A stretch of DNA of 64,000 bases, taken from Chromatiaceae bacterium. GTDB taxonomy: Bacteria; Pseudomonadota; Gammaproteobacteria; Chromatiales; Chromatiaceae. The stretch is taken from positions 180,223 through 244,222 of the forward strand of contig JACKMX010000007.1 of NCBI GenBank assembly GCA_024235175.1. Reading direction: 5' to 3'. The notes under the pieces are model-generated. The model saw only the letters and a program-made list of their open reading frames with translations, made no database searches and was not told the origin of the DNA. Position 1 is the stretch's first letter; every line of letters starts with the position of its first letter. Shown here one piece after another: positions 1 through 9,940 of this stretch. A program made the position numbers and the translations under genes.

Positions 1-170
1 TAGCCCTGGTGAGGTCCGTGGTCCTGCGGGAAACTGAACTTGCGCGGCCGGTCGGCTCGCAGGAAACCCTCATCTGTCCAATTTGCGGGAACACCGGGCG
101 CCTTGGCAGCCTCCGGCTCTTCCGACCCGGGTGCGCATCCGCCGAGCAGTAATAGCACTATGATTGCCAT
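1..170 (-). CDS. AttH/CrtC-like lipoprotein, N-terminal part (runs off window)
   Basis: Only the first 56 or so codons are present, read leftwards off the window edge. The N-terminus is a short hydrophobic helix ending in a lipobox (LLGGC), so a lipoprotein is predicted. Soon after comes FPQDHGPHQG, which resembles the conserved start of the carotenoid 1,2-hydratase/AttH lipocalin-like family. It follows the FtsX-type permease and ATPase genes on the same strand, the usual arrangement in which an AttH-type protein is the third part of a LolCDE/MacB-like transporter. ATG at 170 is the chosen start; GTG at 185 or a GTG/TTG further upstream in the same open frame is possible. No ribosome binding site decides it. 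Confidence 0.7.
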   Translation of the reverse strand, partial: MAIIVLLLLGGCAPGSEEPEAAKAPGVPANWTDEGFLRADRPRKFSFPQDHGPHQG

Positions 171-338
171 GCCGATCAGCGCCACGCTGTAAAGTGTTAC
201 ATTCGTTATTCCGGCAGTGCCCGGAATCCGCAAACTTGTGTAATTCACTGGATCCCGGTCTCCGCCGATGAGAGGTTTAAAAAAAGCCATCCATTTAGAA
301 TCGTGCGGGTGATTGATACGGGTTGGGGGCATTGCTCG

Positions 339-2852
339 CTACTCGGCGCGCATTGCCGCGGCGGGCGCTGATCTGGCCAGGCGCAGACCGGGGTAGATCC
401 CGGCCAGCAGCGCAGCGGCCAGCGACAACAGAATCGCGTCAAGAAAGAGACCGGGCGGAAACAGGCTCTGCAGGCTCCAGCCAAATGAGCGCAGGTTGAT
501 CACCCGGATCAGTACCTCGCCCATCAGCCAACCCAGCGGCAGTGCCAGCAGACCCGCCATGAAGCCGAGAACGCCTGTCTGCAGGGTAACCAGACTGAGC
601 AGTTCGGCCGGTGTCAGACCGGTGGCGCGCAGCACGGCATACTCAAGAGAGCGTTCGAGCTGCAGCGCAAGGAAGGCGCTGAGTATGCCGACGAAAGCGA
701 CCGCGATAACCAGCAGGCGCAGCACCCGGGTGATGGTGAAAGTACGGTCAAAAACCTCGAGCGAGTGCGCCATGATCATCCGGCTGGGCGTTGCCTTCAA
801 TGTGGCATCCATATCGCTCAACAGTTGCCTGATCCCGGTCAACGCCCGGTCGGCCGGATAAGCATCCTGTAGAAAGATACCGATCGTGGATACCGCGTTA
901 TCCTTCCAATATTTCCGATAAGATTCCATTGCAACGACCATTAGTCCGGGGTCCGTGCCATAGTCGTAAAATATCGCGCCCACCGTGAACCTGCGGCTTC
1001 CCCCGGCGACAGGAAGCTCGATGCCGTCGCCGGGTTTCAGGTTGCGCCGGTATGCATACGGCTCGGATACCAGGATCGTCTCTCCACGATGAAAACTTTC
1101 CCACAATCCAGTGACCGTTTCGCCTTTGAAACGGAAACCGGAATAGCTGGCTTGGGCCATCTTTATCGCGAGCAGTCTGACCGGGCCCTCCGGCTCTTCG
1201 ATGTGGATGCTGCGGCCGAGGCTCACCTCTTTTATCCCCTGCAACCGCGGCAGCTGTTCTATCAGCACCTGGGGGAGGGGGGTGGAGGCGCGGATGGAGG
1301 AGTGCTCGCTGGCCGATACATAGATATCCCCCTGCAGCGTCTGCCGCAGCCAGTCGCTGACGCTCATCCTGAAACTTGCGGTCATGCTGCCCATGCCTAT
1401 GGTGGTGGCAATGGCCAGTGTCAGTGCCGCAACCGCGAGGCCGGTGCGGCTGAGTGAGGCGGAAATCCCGCCAACCGCCAGGCGCCCGGTAAACCCCGCG
1501 AGGCGGATCAGCGGTGCGCGCAGCGTGCGGGCCATGATTACAACCGCCGGTGGAACCAGCAGACTGTAACCTATGATCAGCAGAAACAGGGCGCTGAATC
1601 CCAGGGTCAGGCTGTGGCTCGGAATAAACAACAGCAGCGCACCCGCTGCAGCGAGCAGCAGTCCGGTGGCGACCAGCCAGGGCAGCGCACGATGCGCCCG
1701 CAGTTCGATCACCGAACGCCTGCCTGCGGCGATCGGCGTGACGCGTGCAGCCTCAAGAGCGGGTAGATACGCGGCGAGCAGCGTAACGGCAATGCCGAGT
1801 GATATACCCTTCAACAGTGCATCCGTGGTGAGGGAGAGCTGCGTCACCCTGAGCGTGAAATAGAGATCGTTGATGGTGCGGGCTACCAGGGTTACCAGAC
1901 CCTGCCCCAGCAGATATCCTGCGAGTATACCGAGCAGCGTACCAACCGCTCCGATCAACAGCGCTTCCGACATTACTTGAAAAAAAATCTCCCGTCTGCT
2001 GACACCGAGCAGACGCAGCATGCCGAGCAGCCTGCGCCGCTGCAGCACCGAAAAGGTCATGGCGTTGTAGATCAGAAATCCGCCGACCAGCAGCGCCAGC
2101 AGGCTCATCGCGGTGAGATTTGTCTGAAATGCGGCGCTCATCTGCGCCAGCGCCGCGCTGCGCCGGCCGGCGCTCTCCAGGCGCGTGCCGGGAGGGATTC
2201 TTGTGGCAAGCAGTGCGGCTTCGTCAGGGTCCAGCAGCAGATCTATGCGGTCCAGTTCTCCCTTGCGTTGCAGCAGCGATTGCGCAGTGGCTATATCCAC
2301 CAGCGCCAATCCGTCAAGCGCGCTGTTATCCGCATCGCCCGCAACGCCTACGATCTCCATCCTGACCGGCTTTCCTGCGACTTCGAGGTCGATCCGTTGG
2401 CCGGGCTCCAGCCCCATTCTGCGTGCGCCGGACCGTGGCAGTATCATGGCGTCGGCACGGGTCAGGAGTTGACGAACGCCGCTGTCGCCGATGCTGGGCA
2501 GCAGCGGGCGAAACGGCTGCTCGGCGATCGGGTCCAGGCCCAGCAGCGTGAACTGTTCGCCATGAATCTTGACCCGGCCTTCGATGACCGGCGCACTCTG
2601 GCGAATGCCAAGATGCAGTCTCAAATCGCGGTAAAGCGTTTCATTCAGCGCGCCTACGGTGGCGAGGATATGGTGGCTGGATCTGCCCGAGATCTCTTCC
2701 ATGGAGAGCTTGAATGCCAGATTCGCACTCTGATTGGAGAGCTCCACCGCCATCACCACAGCGACGCCGAGGATTATCCCGAATATAGAGAGTGCGCTCT
2801 GCCAGCGGTGCCGGAGCAGGTGACGCCAACCACAGAGGCGCAGCCGGGTCAT
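339..2852 (-). CDS. FtsX-family ABC transporter permease
   Basis: An 837-residue membrane protein with two FtsX/MacB-type permease modules: an N-terminal helix (about residues 13-33), a periplasmic core domain, a block of membrane helices (about 245-380 plus a pair near 400-440), a second periplasmic domain (about 490-700) and a C-terminal helix bundle. The length and double layout fit the YbbP-like group rather than single-module LolC/E. Its start overlaps the stop of the ATPase gene (2852), so the two are translationally coupled. With the lipoprotein downstream it probably extracts or moves lipids or other hydrophobic envelope molecules; the substrate cannot be read from sequence. Confidence 0.9.
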   Translation of the reverse strand: MTRLRLCGWRHLLRHRWQSALSIFGIILGVAVVMAVELSNQSANLAFKLSMEEISGRSSHHILATVGALNETLYRDLRLHLGIRQSAPVIEGRVKIHGEQFTLLGLDPIAEQPFRPLLPSIGDSGVRQLLTRADAMILPRSGARRMGLEPGQRIDLEVAGKPVRMEIVGVAGDADNSALDGLALVDIATAQSLLQRKGELDRIDLLLDPDEAALLATRIPPGTRLESAGRRSAALAQMSAAFQTNLTAMSLLALLVGGFLIYNAMTFSVLQRRRLLGMLRLLGVSRREIFFQVMSEALLIGAVGTLLGILAGYLLGQGLVTLVARTINDLYFTLRVTQLSLTTDALLKGISLGIAVTLLAAYLPALEAARVTPIAAGRRSVIELRAHRALPWLVATGLLLAAAGALLLFIPSHSLTLGFSALFLLIIGYSLLVPPAVVIMARTLRAPLIRLAGFTGRLAVGGISASLSRTGLAVAALTLAIATTIGMGSMTASFRMSVSDWLRQTLQGDIYVSASEHSSIRASTPLPQVLIEQLPRLQGIKEVSLGRSIHIEEPEGPVRLLAIKMAQASYSGFRFKGETVTGLWESFHRGETILVSEPYAYRRNLKPGDGIELPVAGGSRRFTVGAIFYDYGTDPGLMVVAMESYRKYWKDNAVSTIGIFLQDAYPADRALTGIRQLLSDMDATLKATPSRMIMAHSLEVFDRTFTITRVLRLLVIAVAFVGILSAFLALQLERSLEYAVLRATGLTPAELLSLVTLQTGVLGFMAGLLALPLGWLMGEVLIRVINLRSFGWSLQSLFPPGLFLDAILLSLAAALLAGIYPGLRLARSAPAAAMRAE

Positions 2853-3538
2853 CAGGCCACGCGGCTGCCGGTCTGTTCGATAACCCCCCCTTCCAGGGTT
2901 GCCACCCGGTCAGCCATATTTGCCACCTCCAGGTTATGGGTAACCATGATCAACGTTTGGTCAGCTCCGCGCGACAGACCGGTCAGCAGCTGCAGCAGGT
3001 TTTCACCGGTAACGGCGTCGAGATTGCCGGTGGGTTCATCAGCCAGGATCAGCGCAGGCCGGTGGGCCAGCGCTCTGGCAATGGCGATTCGCTGCTGCTC
3101 TCCGCCGGAGAGTTGATCGGGAAAAGCGCCGCCACGGGCTTCCAGTCCCACCTGCCGCAGCAGTTCCGCCACCCGCGCTCCGATCTGTGGCTCCGGCAGC
3201 GCGTTCAGCTCCAGCGGCAGTGCGATGTTCTCTGCAGCGGTCAGGGTTGGTATCAGGTTAAAGAACTGGTAGACGAATCCGATATTCCGGCGCCGGAACA
3301 GAGTGCGCTCCCGCTCCGACAGCCTGGTCAGGTCCTGCCCCTGAATGAGAATCTCGCCGCTCTCCGGAAGATCTATTCCTGCCATCAGATTGAGCAGCGT
3401 CGATTTGCCTGAACCGCTGCGCCCAAGCAGTGCCACGCACTCTCCGGCCCGCACCTGGAAATTCAGCCCGGTAAGGACCGGGCGAACCTGTTTGCCTTCG
3501 CGGTAACTGTGCACCAGCTGCCGTATTTCCAGAGTCAA
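2852..3538 (-). CDS. ABC transporter ATP-binding protein (LolD/YbbA type)
   Basis: A complete ABC ATPase: Walker A GRSGSGKST, Q-loop (VYQFFNLIPTLTA), signature LSGGEQQR, Walker B ALILADEPTGNLD, and H-loop VTHN. These are the hallmarks of the MacB/LolD subfamily that pairs with FtsX permeases. I chose the TTG at 3538, nine bases after the stop of the NRDE gene and preceded by an AGAGGGA-like ribosome site. A longer frame to an ATG at 3703 would run deep into the NRDE gene and adds sequence foreign to the family. It powers the permease encoded immediately downstream. Confidence 0.9.
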   Translation of the reverse strand: MTLEIRQLVHSYREGKQVRPVLTGLNFQVRAGECVALLGRSGSGKSTLLNLMAGIDLPESGEILIQGQDLTRLSERERTLFRRRNIGFVYQFFNLIPTLTAAENIALPLELNALPEPQIGARVAELLRQVGLEARGGAFPDQLSGGEQQRIAIARALAHRPALILADEPTGNLDAVTGENLLQLLTGLSRGADQTLIMVTHNLEVANMADRVATLEGGVIEQTGSRVA

Positions 3539-3546
3539 GATTCCCT

Positions 3547-4305
3547 CTACTCCGCTGTTTCCATGTCGACCGGCTCGAATGCAACGCGATCCGGCGGTCC
3601 GGGTGAAAAGAGCCATACCGGACGGCTGCCGATGCCGGGGTACAGGGGCAGAGCGATAAGCGAGCTGGAGAGGGTGCTCAGTCCGGTCTGCAGCCTGAAA
3701 CACATGGATGCCGCACGGCCCTCGCCGGATGGATGGTCGTGGCTGGCAAGCAGTTCACGCCACTCGTCCCAGTCTGCAGTGTCCGGATAGGGGTGTGCCG
3801 CTTTCCGGAAAAGAGGCAGGTAGTGGCGGATGCGGGGATCGCTCTCGTCGTTGAGTTCAAGCGAGGTGAGCATGTGCAGTCCTGACGGGATCTCTTCCGC
3901 ATCAATGGTGCCCTCCGCGTTGCGGATCCAGTATGCCTGCCGAGGATCACCCACGAACAGGTTGAACGGCCGGTAGGCGTCGGGATTCAGCTGGGAGAGC
4001 GCCCGCACCGCCTCTGCCGCCTCGGCGTGGTCCAGCGCCTCCAGTACCAACTCCCCACGGCTGCGCTTATCGGGATCGGGTCCGAGAGATTTGGCGCGAT
4101 TCATAACGACGCAGGCGAGGCCATGGTCATTGACCCCCATCCAGCTTCCTTTGGCCAGCCGGTCGAGTCCTGCAACCAGCTCAGGCCGGTCCGGCCAGTG
4201 ACGGCCTGGTGCATCCCAGGGTCGATCGGGCATCTCGTCCCGGTTTCCGGCCAGCAGTAACGGCCAGGCATGCCCCGGCCGGCGAAGTATGATCAATGTG
4301 CACAT
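3547..4305 (-). CDS. NRDE/TANGO2-family protein
   Basis: 252 residues beginning MCTLII and carrying the family-naming segment GNRDE (about residues 20-24). The cysteine directly after the initiator methionine is conserved in this Ntn-hydrolase-like family, whose biochemical activity in bacteria is unsettled; eukaryotic TANGO2 is linked to lipid or haem handling. It is the first gene of the minus-strand run ending in the ABC transporter, with only about eight bases before the ATPase start, so it is probably co-transcribed with it. A specific role in the transporter is not shown by the sequence. Confidence 0.85.
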   Translation of the reverse strand: MCTLIILRRPGHAWPLLLAGNRDEMPDRPWDAPGRHWPDRPELVAGLDRLAKGSWMGVNDHGLACVVMNRAKSLGPDPDKRSRGELVLEALDHAEAAEAVRALSQLNPDAYRPFNLFVGDPRQAYWIRNAEGTIDAEEIPSGLHMLTSLELNDESDPRIRHYLPLFRKAAHPYPDTADWDEWRELLASHDHPSGEGRAASMCFRLQTGLSTLSSSLIALPLYPGIGSRPVWLFSPGPPDRVAFEPVDMETAE

Positions 4306-4343
4306 TTCAGACGAACTTCAAACAGAGTCATTTCCGATTTCGG

Positions 4344-6944
4344 TTAACTGTCCAAAAGCTGACGCAGCCTGTGCGTCAACTCCGCCGGGCTATAGGGCTT
4401 GTTCAGCAACAGGGACCCCGGAAACTTCGATTGTGCCTGTTCCGGTTGTTTGTTAAATCCGGATGTAAACAGCACCTTGAGTTGCGGGTTTTTGCGCACG
4501 GCCGCTTCCGCCAGTTCGTAACCGCCCACTCTGCCCGGCATGACAATATCGGTAAACAGCAGATCCACACCGGGATTCTCCTCCAGCCGTTGCAGTGCCT
4601 CCTGTCCCGAAGCCGCGCCGATTACTTTGTAGCCGCACTCCTCCAGATGGCCCAGTGCCAGCTCCAGCAGATCCTTTTCGTCATCGACCACGAGGATGGT
4701 CTCGTTGACTTTCAGATGTGCTGCATCCTCTGTTTTCACCGGTTCCGCCTTTTTCGTCACCGCATCGATGCGGGGCAGAAGCAGGCAGATGGTCGTACCT
4801 TTCCCGGGTGTGGACTCAGCCCTGATGTCCCCGTTTGAGCGCTTCACAAAACCGAATACCATGCTCAAGCCGAGGCCGGTGCCTTTGCCCGCAGGCTTGG
4901 TGGTGTAGAAGGGCTCGAAGATGTGGTCGATCACATCGGCCGGTATTCCGTAACCCGTATCGCTGATCTTGAGCGCCACATAGTCTCCCGGATAGGGTCC
5001 TGCACCCTTACCCGGCTGTATGCCGGACAAGCTCCTGTTAACGGTCTGGATGGTAAGTTTACCACCGTCAGGCATGGCGTCTTTAGCATTCAGTACCAGA
5101 TTAAGCAGCGCGTCCTTGAAGTCCCCGGGATTGATGCTTACCGGCCAGAGGTTTTCCGCCTGGCGGTACACCACCTCGATCGCCGGCGTCACGGAACGGG
5201 TGATCAGATTGCGCATCTCGCGCAGGGATTCGTTGAGATCGGTCGGTTCATTCTCCTGTACCTGTTGCCTGGAGAATCCAAGCAGCTGCCTGGTCAGGTC
5301 TGCCGCGCGCATCGCGGCTGCCAATGCCGTATCCACCCGCTTGACCGGTTTTTCCTCCCCTGAAAGCTGCAACCTGAGCAGATCCAGGTTGCCGATGATG
5401 ATTCCCAGGATATTGTTGAAGTCGTGCGCGATACCGCCGGTAATCTGACCGATAGCGTCCATCTTCTGACTGCGCCGAAGCGCCTCTTCGGTCAGGGTCA
5501 GCTGGGTGATATCGCTGGTGGCGACCAGAATCTGCCCGTAGTCACCCGCTCCGCCAAGACGGTAAACTCTCGCAATAATCGTGCGGGTTTCATCGTTTAG
5601 TGTGCGGACCTCGCCACGGGTTTCGAAGTAGTCCATTCCCTCCGCAAGGGCGATCAGCTCCTGCCTGAAAACGGTGTACGAGTTTTCGTTGAATATCCTG
5701 TCAAGACTTCCCAGAAGCTGCTCTTTCGATTCGGCCTGATGCAGCGCGAGCGAGGATTTGTTTACATCTGTAATCGCCACCTTGGCCGCGATCTCCTTCA
5801 ACTCTTCCGGATGGCTGTCGAAGTAGGCGTTTAAATCGCTGACGCCCCTGCTGCGGATATTTTCGATGTGTGCGAGCGCCTCGCTGGCATTCTCCTCCCA
5901 TAGTGCCACGGGGGCGTTCTGAAACAGTTCATGGTAGCGTTGTTCGCTCTGCTGCAGCGCGTTCAGTGTCTGCAGTTCATGATTCCTGGCCTGCAGTTTC
6001 TCGAAAGTCTGTTTCAAACGGGCACGGATGAGTGCATCGCGGATCAGGGCTATAACCGACACACCAAGAAGCAGGGTCAATATCGCCCCCGCTATTTCGA
6101 GGTTGGTCCGCTTTTTCAGGTAATCGGAAAAAGCTATCCGTGCGGGGGTGAGGGCCAGAATCGTCCATCCGCTTGGCTGGGATAGATCCATATGCAGTGT
6201 GTAATCGCCACCGCCGATGGCAATCTCATCACCGCTGTGTTTTACAACTGCCTGCGCCAGATTCTCCTGCGTAATCCTGCCTCCGCTCAGCAGCTGATCG
6301 CCGTTTCTGGATGCGGCGATCAGTGTGTGCTCTTTATCGAGTATAAAGATATTTGCGCTCTGCTGGTCGAGCGTCCCCTCCCACAGACGCTCGATCTCCT
6401 TGAGCTTCAGCGAAACACCGAACACTCCGTCGAACGCACCTGTGTCGCTGAACAGCGGAATCACCATGCCGGTGACGCGCTCGCCGCTGATGGGCCCGAT
6501 GTGCGGGTTCATGACGTAACTGGCAGCACCCGCTTTAAGTGCCCGGAAAAAGGGGAGCTCGCTTACGCTGGGTGGATTTTCCTGGTCGTAGGGCTGTCCC
6601 GACGCGAAAAAGCGTCCGTTTCGATCAACCGCAGCGAAGTTCTCCACCATCGGAAATGAGTCGTTCATACGAGCGAAGAAACTGCTGCAGGCAGCGCCAT
6701 CTCGTCGAATCATGCAATCGCTTTTTGAAATTGTGGTGAAGATATGGAGGTATTTATCAAAGTACTTATCGGTCAGCAGGGTGATACGCTGGCTCTGGTC
6801 CACCACTTCGTGTTTTGACTCATCTATGAAATAGAGGTAGTCCTGAACAGTGAGGTAGAGTATCGAACCGATGGTAAGCACAATCACACCGGCTATTGAC
6901 AACGGATAGGATCTATTCAGATTTTTTTTCTTGTTGTCAGCCAA
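4344..6944 (-). CDS. Hybrid sensor histidine kinase/response regulator (dCACHE-PAS-HisKA-HATPase-REC)
   Basis: 866 residues: an N-terminal membrane helix (about 15-38), a periplasmic double-CACHE-like sensor (about 40-275), a second membrane helix (about 282-303), a PAS segment (about 335-490), a HisKA domain with phospho-acceptor His507 in the motif GGIAHDFNNI, a HATPase domain (DTGYGIP, GTGLGLSM) and a C-terminal receiver domain with phospho-acceptor Asp799 (FTDIVMPG). It therefore senses an extracytoplasmic small ligand and can pass phosphate to its own receiver. No separate output regulator lies next to it, so the final partner is unknown. It stands alone on the minus strand, divergent from the hydrolase gene at 7212. 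Confidence 0.93.
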   Translation of the reverse strand: MADNKKKNLNRSYPLSIAGVIVLTIGSILYLTVQDYLYFIDESKHEVVDQSQRITLLTDKYFDKYLHIFTTISKSDCMIRRDGAACSSFFARMNDSFPMVENFAAVDRNGRFFASGQPYDQENPPSVSELPFFRALKAGAASYVMNPHIGPISGERVTGMVIPLFSDTGAFDGVFGVSLKLKEIERLWEGTLDQQSANIFILDKEHTLIAASRNGDQLLSGGRITQENLAQAVVKHSGDEIAIGGGDYTLHMDLSQPSGWTILALTPARIAFSDYLKKRTNLEIAGAILTLLLGVSVIALIRDALIRARLKQTFEKLQARNHELQTLNALQQSEQRYHELFQNAPVALWEENASEALAHIENIRSRGVSDLNAYFDSHPEELKEIAAKVAITDVNKSSLALHQAESKEQLLGSLDRIFNENSYTVFRQELIALAEGMDYFETRGEVRTLNDETRTIIARVYRLGGAGDYGQILVATSDITQLTLTEEALRRSQKMDAIGQITGGIAHDFNNILGIIIGNLDLLRLQLSGEEKPVKRVDTALAAAMRAADLTRQLLGFSRQQVQENEPTDLNESLREMRNLITRSVTPAIEVVYRQAENLWPVSINPGDFKDALLNLVLNAKDAMPDGGKLTIQTVNRSLSGIQPGKGAGPYPGDYVALKISDTGYGIPADVIDHIFEPFYTTKPAGKGTGLGLSMVFGFVKRSNGDIRAESTPGKGTTICLLLPRIDAVTKKAEPVKTEDAAHLKVNETILVVDDEKDLLELALGHLEECGYKVIGAASGQEALQRLEENPGVDLLFTDIVMPGRVGGYELAEAAVRKNPQLKVLFTSGFNKQPEQAQSKFPGSLLLNKPYSPAELTHRLRQLLDS

Positions 6945-7211
6945 GGCGCATGATTTTCCGGTTACGTCGAGTTGTGGAGTGCATGGGTTTCAACATACCT
7001 GTAAAAAGCTGAACAGGCACTCCGGCCTCAGGCCCGCATCCGATCTATTGCACAATAGCTTTCAACTGAAGGATAGGCAAGATTTTCGATAGAGACGATC
7101 AATACGATTCAAGTTTCGTATTGAAAAGTAAAGAAAATATCAGTAATAGACAAAATAATTGAATTCTAATAATCTAAGCATTAGAGACTGGGCTGTTGTG
7201 AGGAGGAGGTC

Positions 7212-8021
7212 ATGAAAACTGTCAACACGCTGATCGTTTCATTGCTGTTGCTTGTGGGTATGGTATCTCCCGTCCGCGCCGACGTGCTGGTTTTGGTACA
7301 TGGATATATGGATAGTGCGGCCAGCTGGGAGGCGAGCGGGATCAATGCGATGCTGGCGGCCAACGGATGGCTCAGAGGGGGAATTCTGGCCGGGCCACAG
7401 CTGATCTCTGCACCCGGCGGGCTATCCGGGAAGAGAAGTTATGCCGTGGAGCTTCCCTCACTGGCGCCGATGATGGTGCAGGCGGATCATCTGCGGGCGA
7501 TGCTGCAACAGATAAACGCCATGCACCCGGGTGAACCGATGATCATTGCCGCGCATTCGGCCGGTGGCGTGGTCGCCAGGGTGGTCCTGATCCGTGGCGG
7601 AGTATCAGAGGTAAAAGCACTGATTACAATTGCCTCCCCCCACCTGGGAACCACCAGGGCGGTGCAGGCGCTGGATGCAACCGACACGCCCTGGCCCTTC
7701 TGCCTGGTCGAGAACTTTTTCAGCAACGGCAGCTACCGGGCGGTGAAAAGTTCGCGCGGAGCATTGCTTGATCTGACCCCAGCCTATCCCGGCACTCTGC
7801 TCCACTGGCTGAACGCACAGCCCCATCCGCAGATAGCCTACTATTCGATCGTCACTCCCGGCCCGGTGGGAGTGGGGGATGAGTTGGTGCCGGTGTTCAG
7901 CCAGGATATGAACAATGTGCCGGTGTTGAACGGCAAATCGAAAACAGTAGCCGTGCCGGGCGGGCATTCGCTCAATCCCCAGGTTGGAGCCGCGCTGATA
8001 GAGATATTGAAAGAGAATTAA
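7212..8021 (+). CDS. Secreted alpha/beta hydrolase (lipase/PGAP1-like)
   Basis: 269 residues with a signal peptide (about 1-24, cleavage near VRA-DV). The mature part begins with the oxyanion-side motif LVHGYMDS, followed by nucleophile elbow AAHSAGG (serine near residue 117). Likely acid and base are the Asp in VGVGDELVP and the His in PGGHSLNP near the C-terminus. This is the serine hydrolase fold of lipases and esterases acting in the periplasm or outside. A good ribosome site (AGGAGG) lies just upstream of the ATG. The gene ends a few bases before a perfect palindrome that may serve as a transcription stop. Confidence 0.88.
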   Translation: MKTVNTLIVSLLLLVGMVSPVRADVLVLVHGYMDSAASWEASGINAMLAANGWLRGGILAGPQLISAPGGLSGKRSYAVELPSLAPMMVQADHLRAMLQQINAMHPGEPMIIAAHSAGGVVARVVLIRGGVSEVKALITIASPHLGTTRAVQALDATDTPWPFCLVENFFSNGSYRAVKSSRGALLDLTPAYPGTLLHWLNAQPHPQIAYYSIVTPGPVGVGDELVPVFSQDMNNVPVLNGKSKTVAVPGGHSLNPQVGAALIEILKEN

Positions 8022-8025
8022 AATT

Positions 8026-8099
8026 GAATTAAATGGGGCCGGAGTCGATTTATTTTAAGAATTAAATGAAAATAAATCGACTCCGGCCCCATTTAATTC
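8026..8099. repeat. Perfect 30-bp inverted repeat (GGGGCCGGAGTCGATTTA family)
   Basis: Arms 8026-8055 and 8070-8099 are exact reverse complements separated by 14 bases. The element sits between the hydrolase stop and the next gene. Related palindromes with TTAAATGGGGTCAGAG-like arms occur at 33633-33689 and, in altered form, near 36060-36290. They look like a REP/MITE-type family; no transposase of the REP-associated type is in this window. Confidence 0.9.
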
Positions 8100-8120
8100 G
8101 AGCTGCAGGTAAGCCTGTTC

Positions 8121-9260
<1,140 letters not shown>

Positions 9261-9316
9261 TACCGTAATTGTCAGTTGCAGCAGCCTCTGGATTGCATGA
9301 GAGCGTTGCTCGCACA

Positions 9317-9378
9317 GGCGCAAAGATCGCCAGAAAAACTTTGCAACTCTTCCTGGCGTGCTTTGCGTCCTGGCGGGA
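9317..9378. repeat. Imperfect inverted repeat (CGCAAAG / CTTTGCG type)
   Basis: Left part GCGCAAAGATCGCCAG and right part CTGGCGTGCTTTGCG pair imperfectly around an AT-rich centre. A similar unit (CTCTGCGTACTTTGCG) is present near 38915. It lies in the non-coding gap after the carbonic anhydrase fusion. It belongs to a dispersed palindrome type; a function is not evident. Confidence 0.45.
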
Positions 9379-9403
9379 GTGATATCCGGGTTTGCATAAG
9401 CGC

Positions 9404-9433
9404 AAAAAAAAACGGCAGGTAGGGCACCTGCCG
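9404..9433 (-). terminator. Rho-independent terminator of the small gene at 9502-9693
   Basis: On the minus strand an 8-bp perfect stem (CGGCAGGT/ACCTGCCG, loop of 5) is followed by a run of nine T residues. It lies about 70 bases past the stop of the small minus-strand gene. Confidence 0.85.
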
Positions 9434-9501
9434 GAACCTAATGGAGTGGTTCTTGGAGTGGAGGAACTGTTATGGGAACTGTGCGTTCGTCGTTTGCCCG
9501 A

Positions 9502-9693
9502 TCAATGCCTGAAGTTCAGATTTAGCGGCAGATGGCGCGTTTTTGCTCGTCTGGATCTAAGTTTGGCAAACAGAGTCTTAAACATTTCACCGACGGTCTC
9601 GGCGCGAAGCTGCCGGCCCCTGGCGATGTAATAGTTGACGTCGATCTCGCCGAATTCATTGGTTTTCAGGTCCTGCGTGTATTGTCTCTTCAT
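9502..9693 (-). CDS. Small basic protein, RSP_7527-like
   Basis: 63 residues with the central segment EIDVNYYIARGRQLRAE followed by a basic tail rich in Arg and Lys. This resembles short proteobacterial proteins of the RSP_7527 type (an IDV...A..LRAE core), which are sometimes found near LysR-type regulators. It has a plausible ribosome site (AGGTAG) and its own strong terminator, and is divergent from the LysR gene at 9941. Its function is unknown; an RNA-binding or stress role would be a guess. The family assignment is from memory of the core motif only. Confidence 0.6.
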   Translation of the reverse strand: MKRQYTQDLKTNEFGEIDVNYYIARGRQLRAETVGEMFKTLFAKLRSRRAKTRHLPLNLNFRH

Positions 9694-9940
9694 GATGCTA
9701 CCTACTACTTTAAATATTATCAGCTATAAGCGGTTCAACTCTTATCCGGACAAGATATTCAGATACTCCGGATTTGGGTGAATAATTCCTTTATTAACTG
9801 AATGTTAAACAATCTATGGGCTGTATGTTAGAGTTCTGCAGCGACCTTGACAAACGATCATTATTCATTTGATACTTGAAAAAAATTCATCGATATAGAA
9901 TTTGTAAACTACGGAGTATCTGATCAGAAAACTACCGCCA

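Noticed and set aside
1977..3116. 379-codon plus-strand frame over the permease and ATPase genes
   Set aside because: Opposite strand carries intact FtsX and ABC ATPase motifs; this frame shows none.
3539..3703. Longer N-terminus for the ABC ATPase (ATG 3703)
   Set aside because: Would overlap the NRDE gene by more than 150 bases and adds residues unlike the family; TTG 3538 with a ribosome site fits better.
8026..8099. Palindrome simply as a rho-independent terminator
   Set aside because: Arms are 30 bp, have no T-run and recur elsewhere in the window, which fits a dispersed repeat better; it may still stop transcription.
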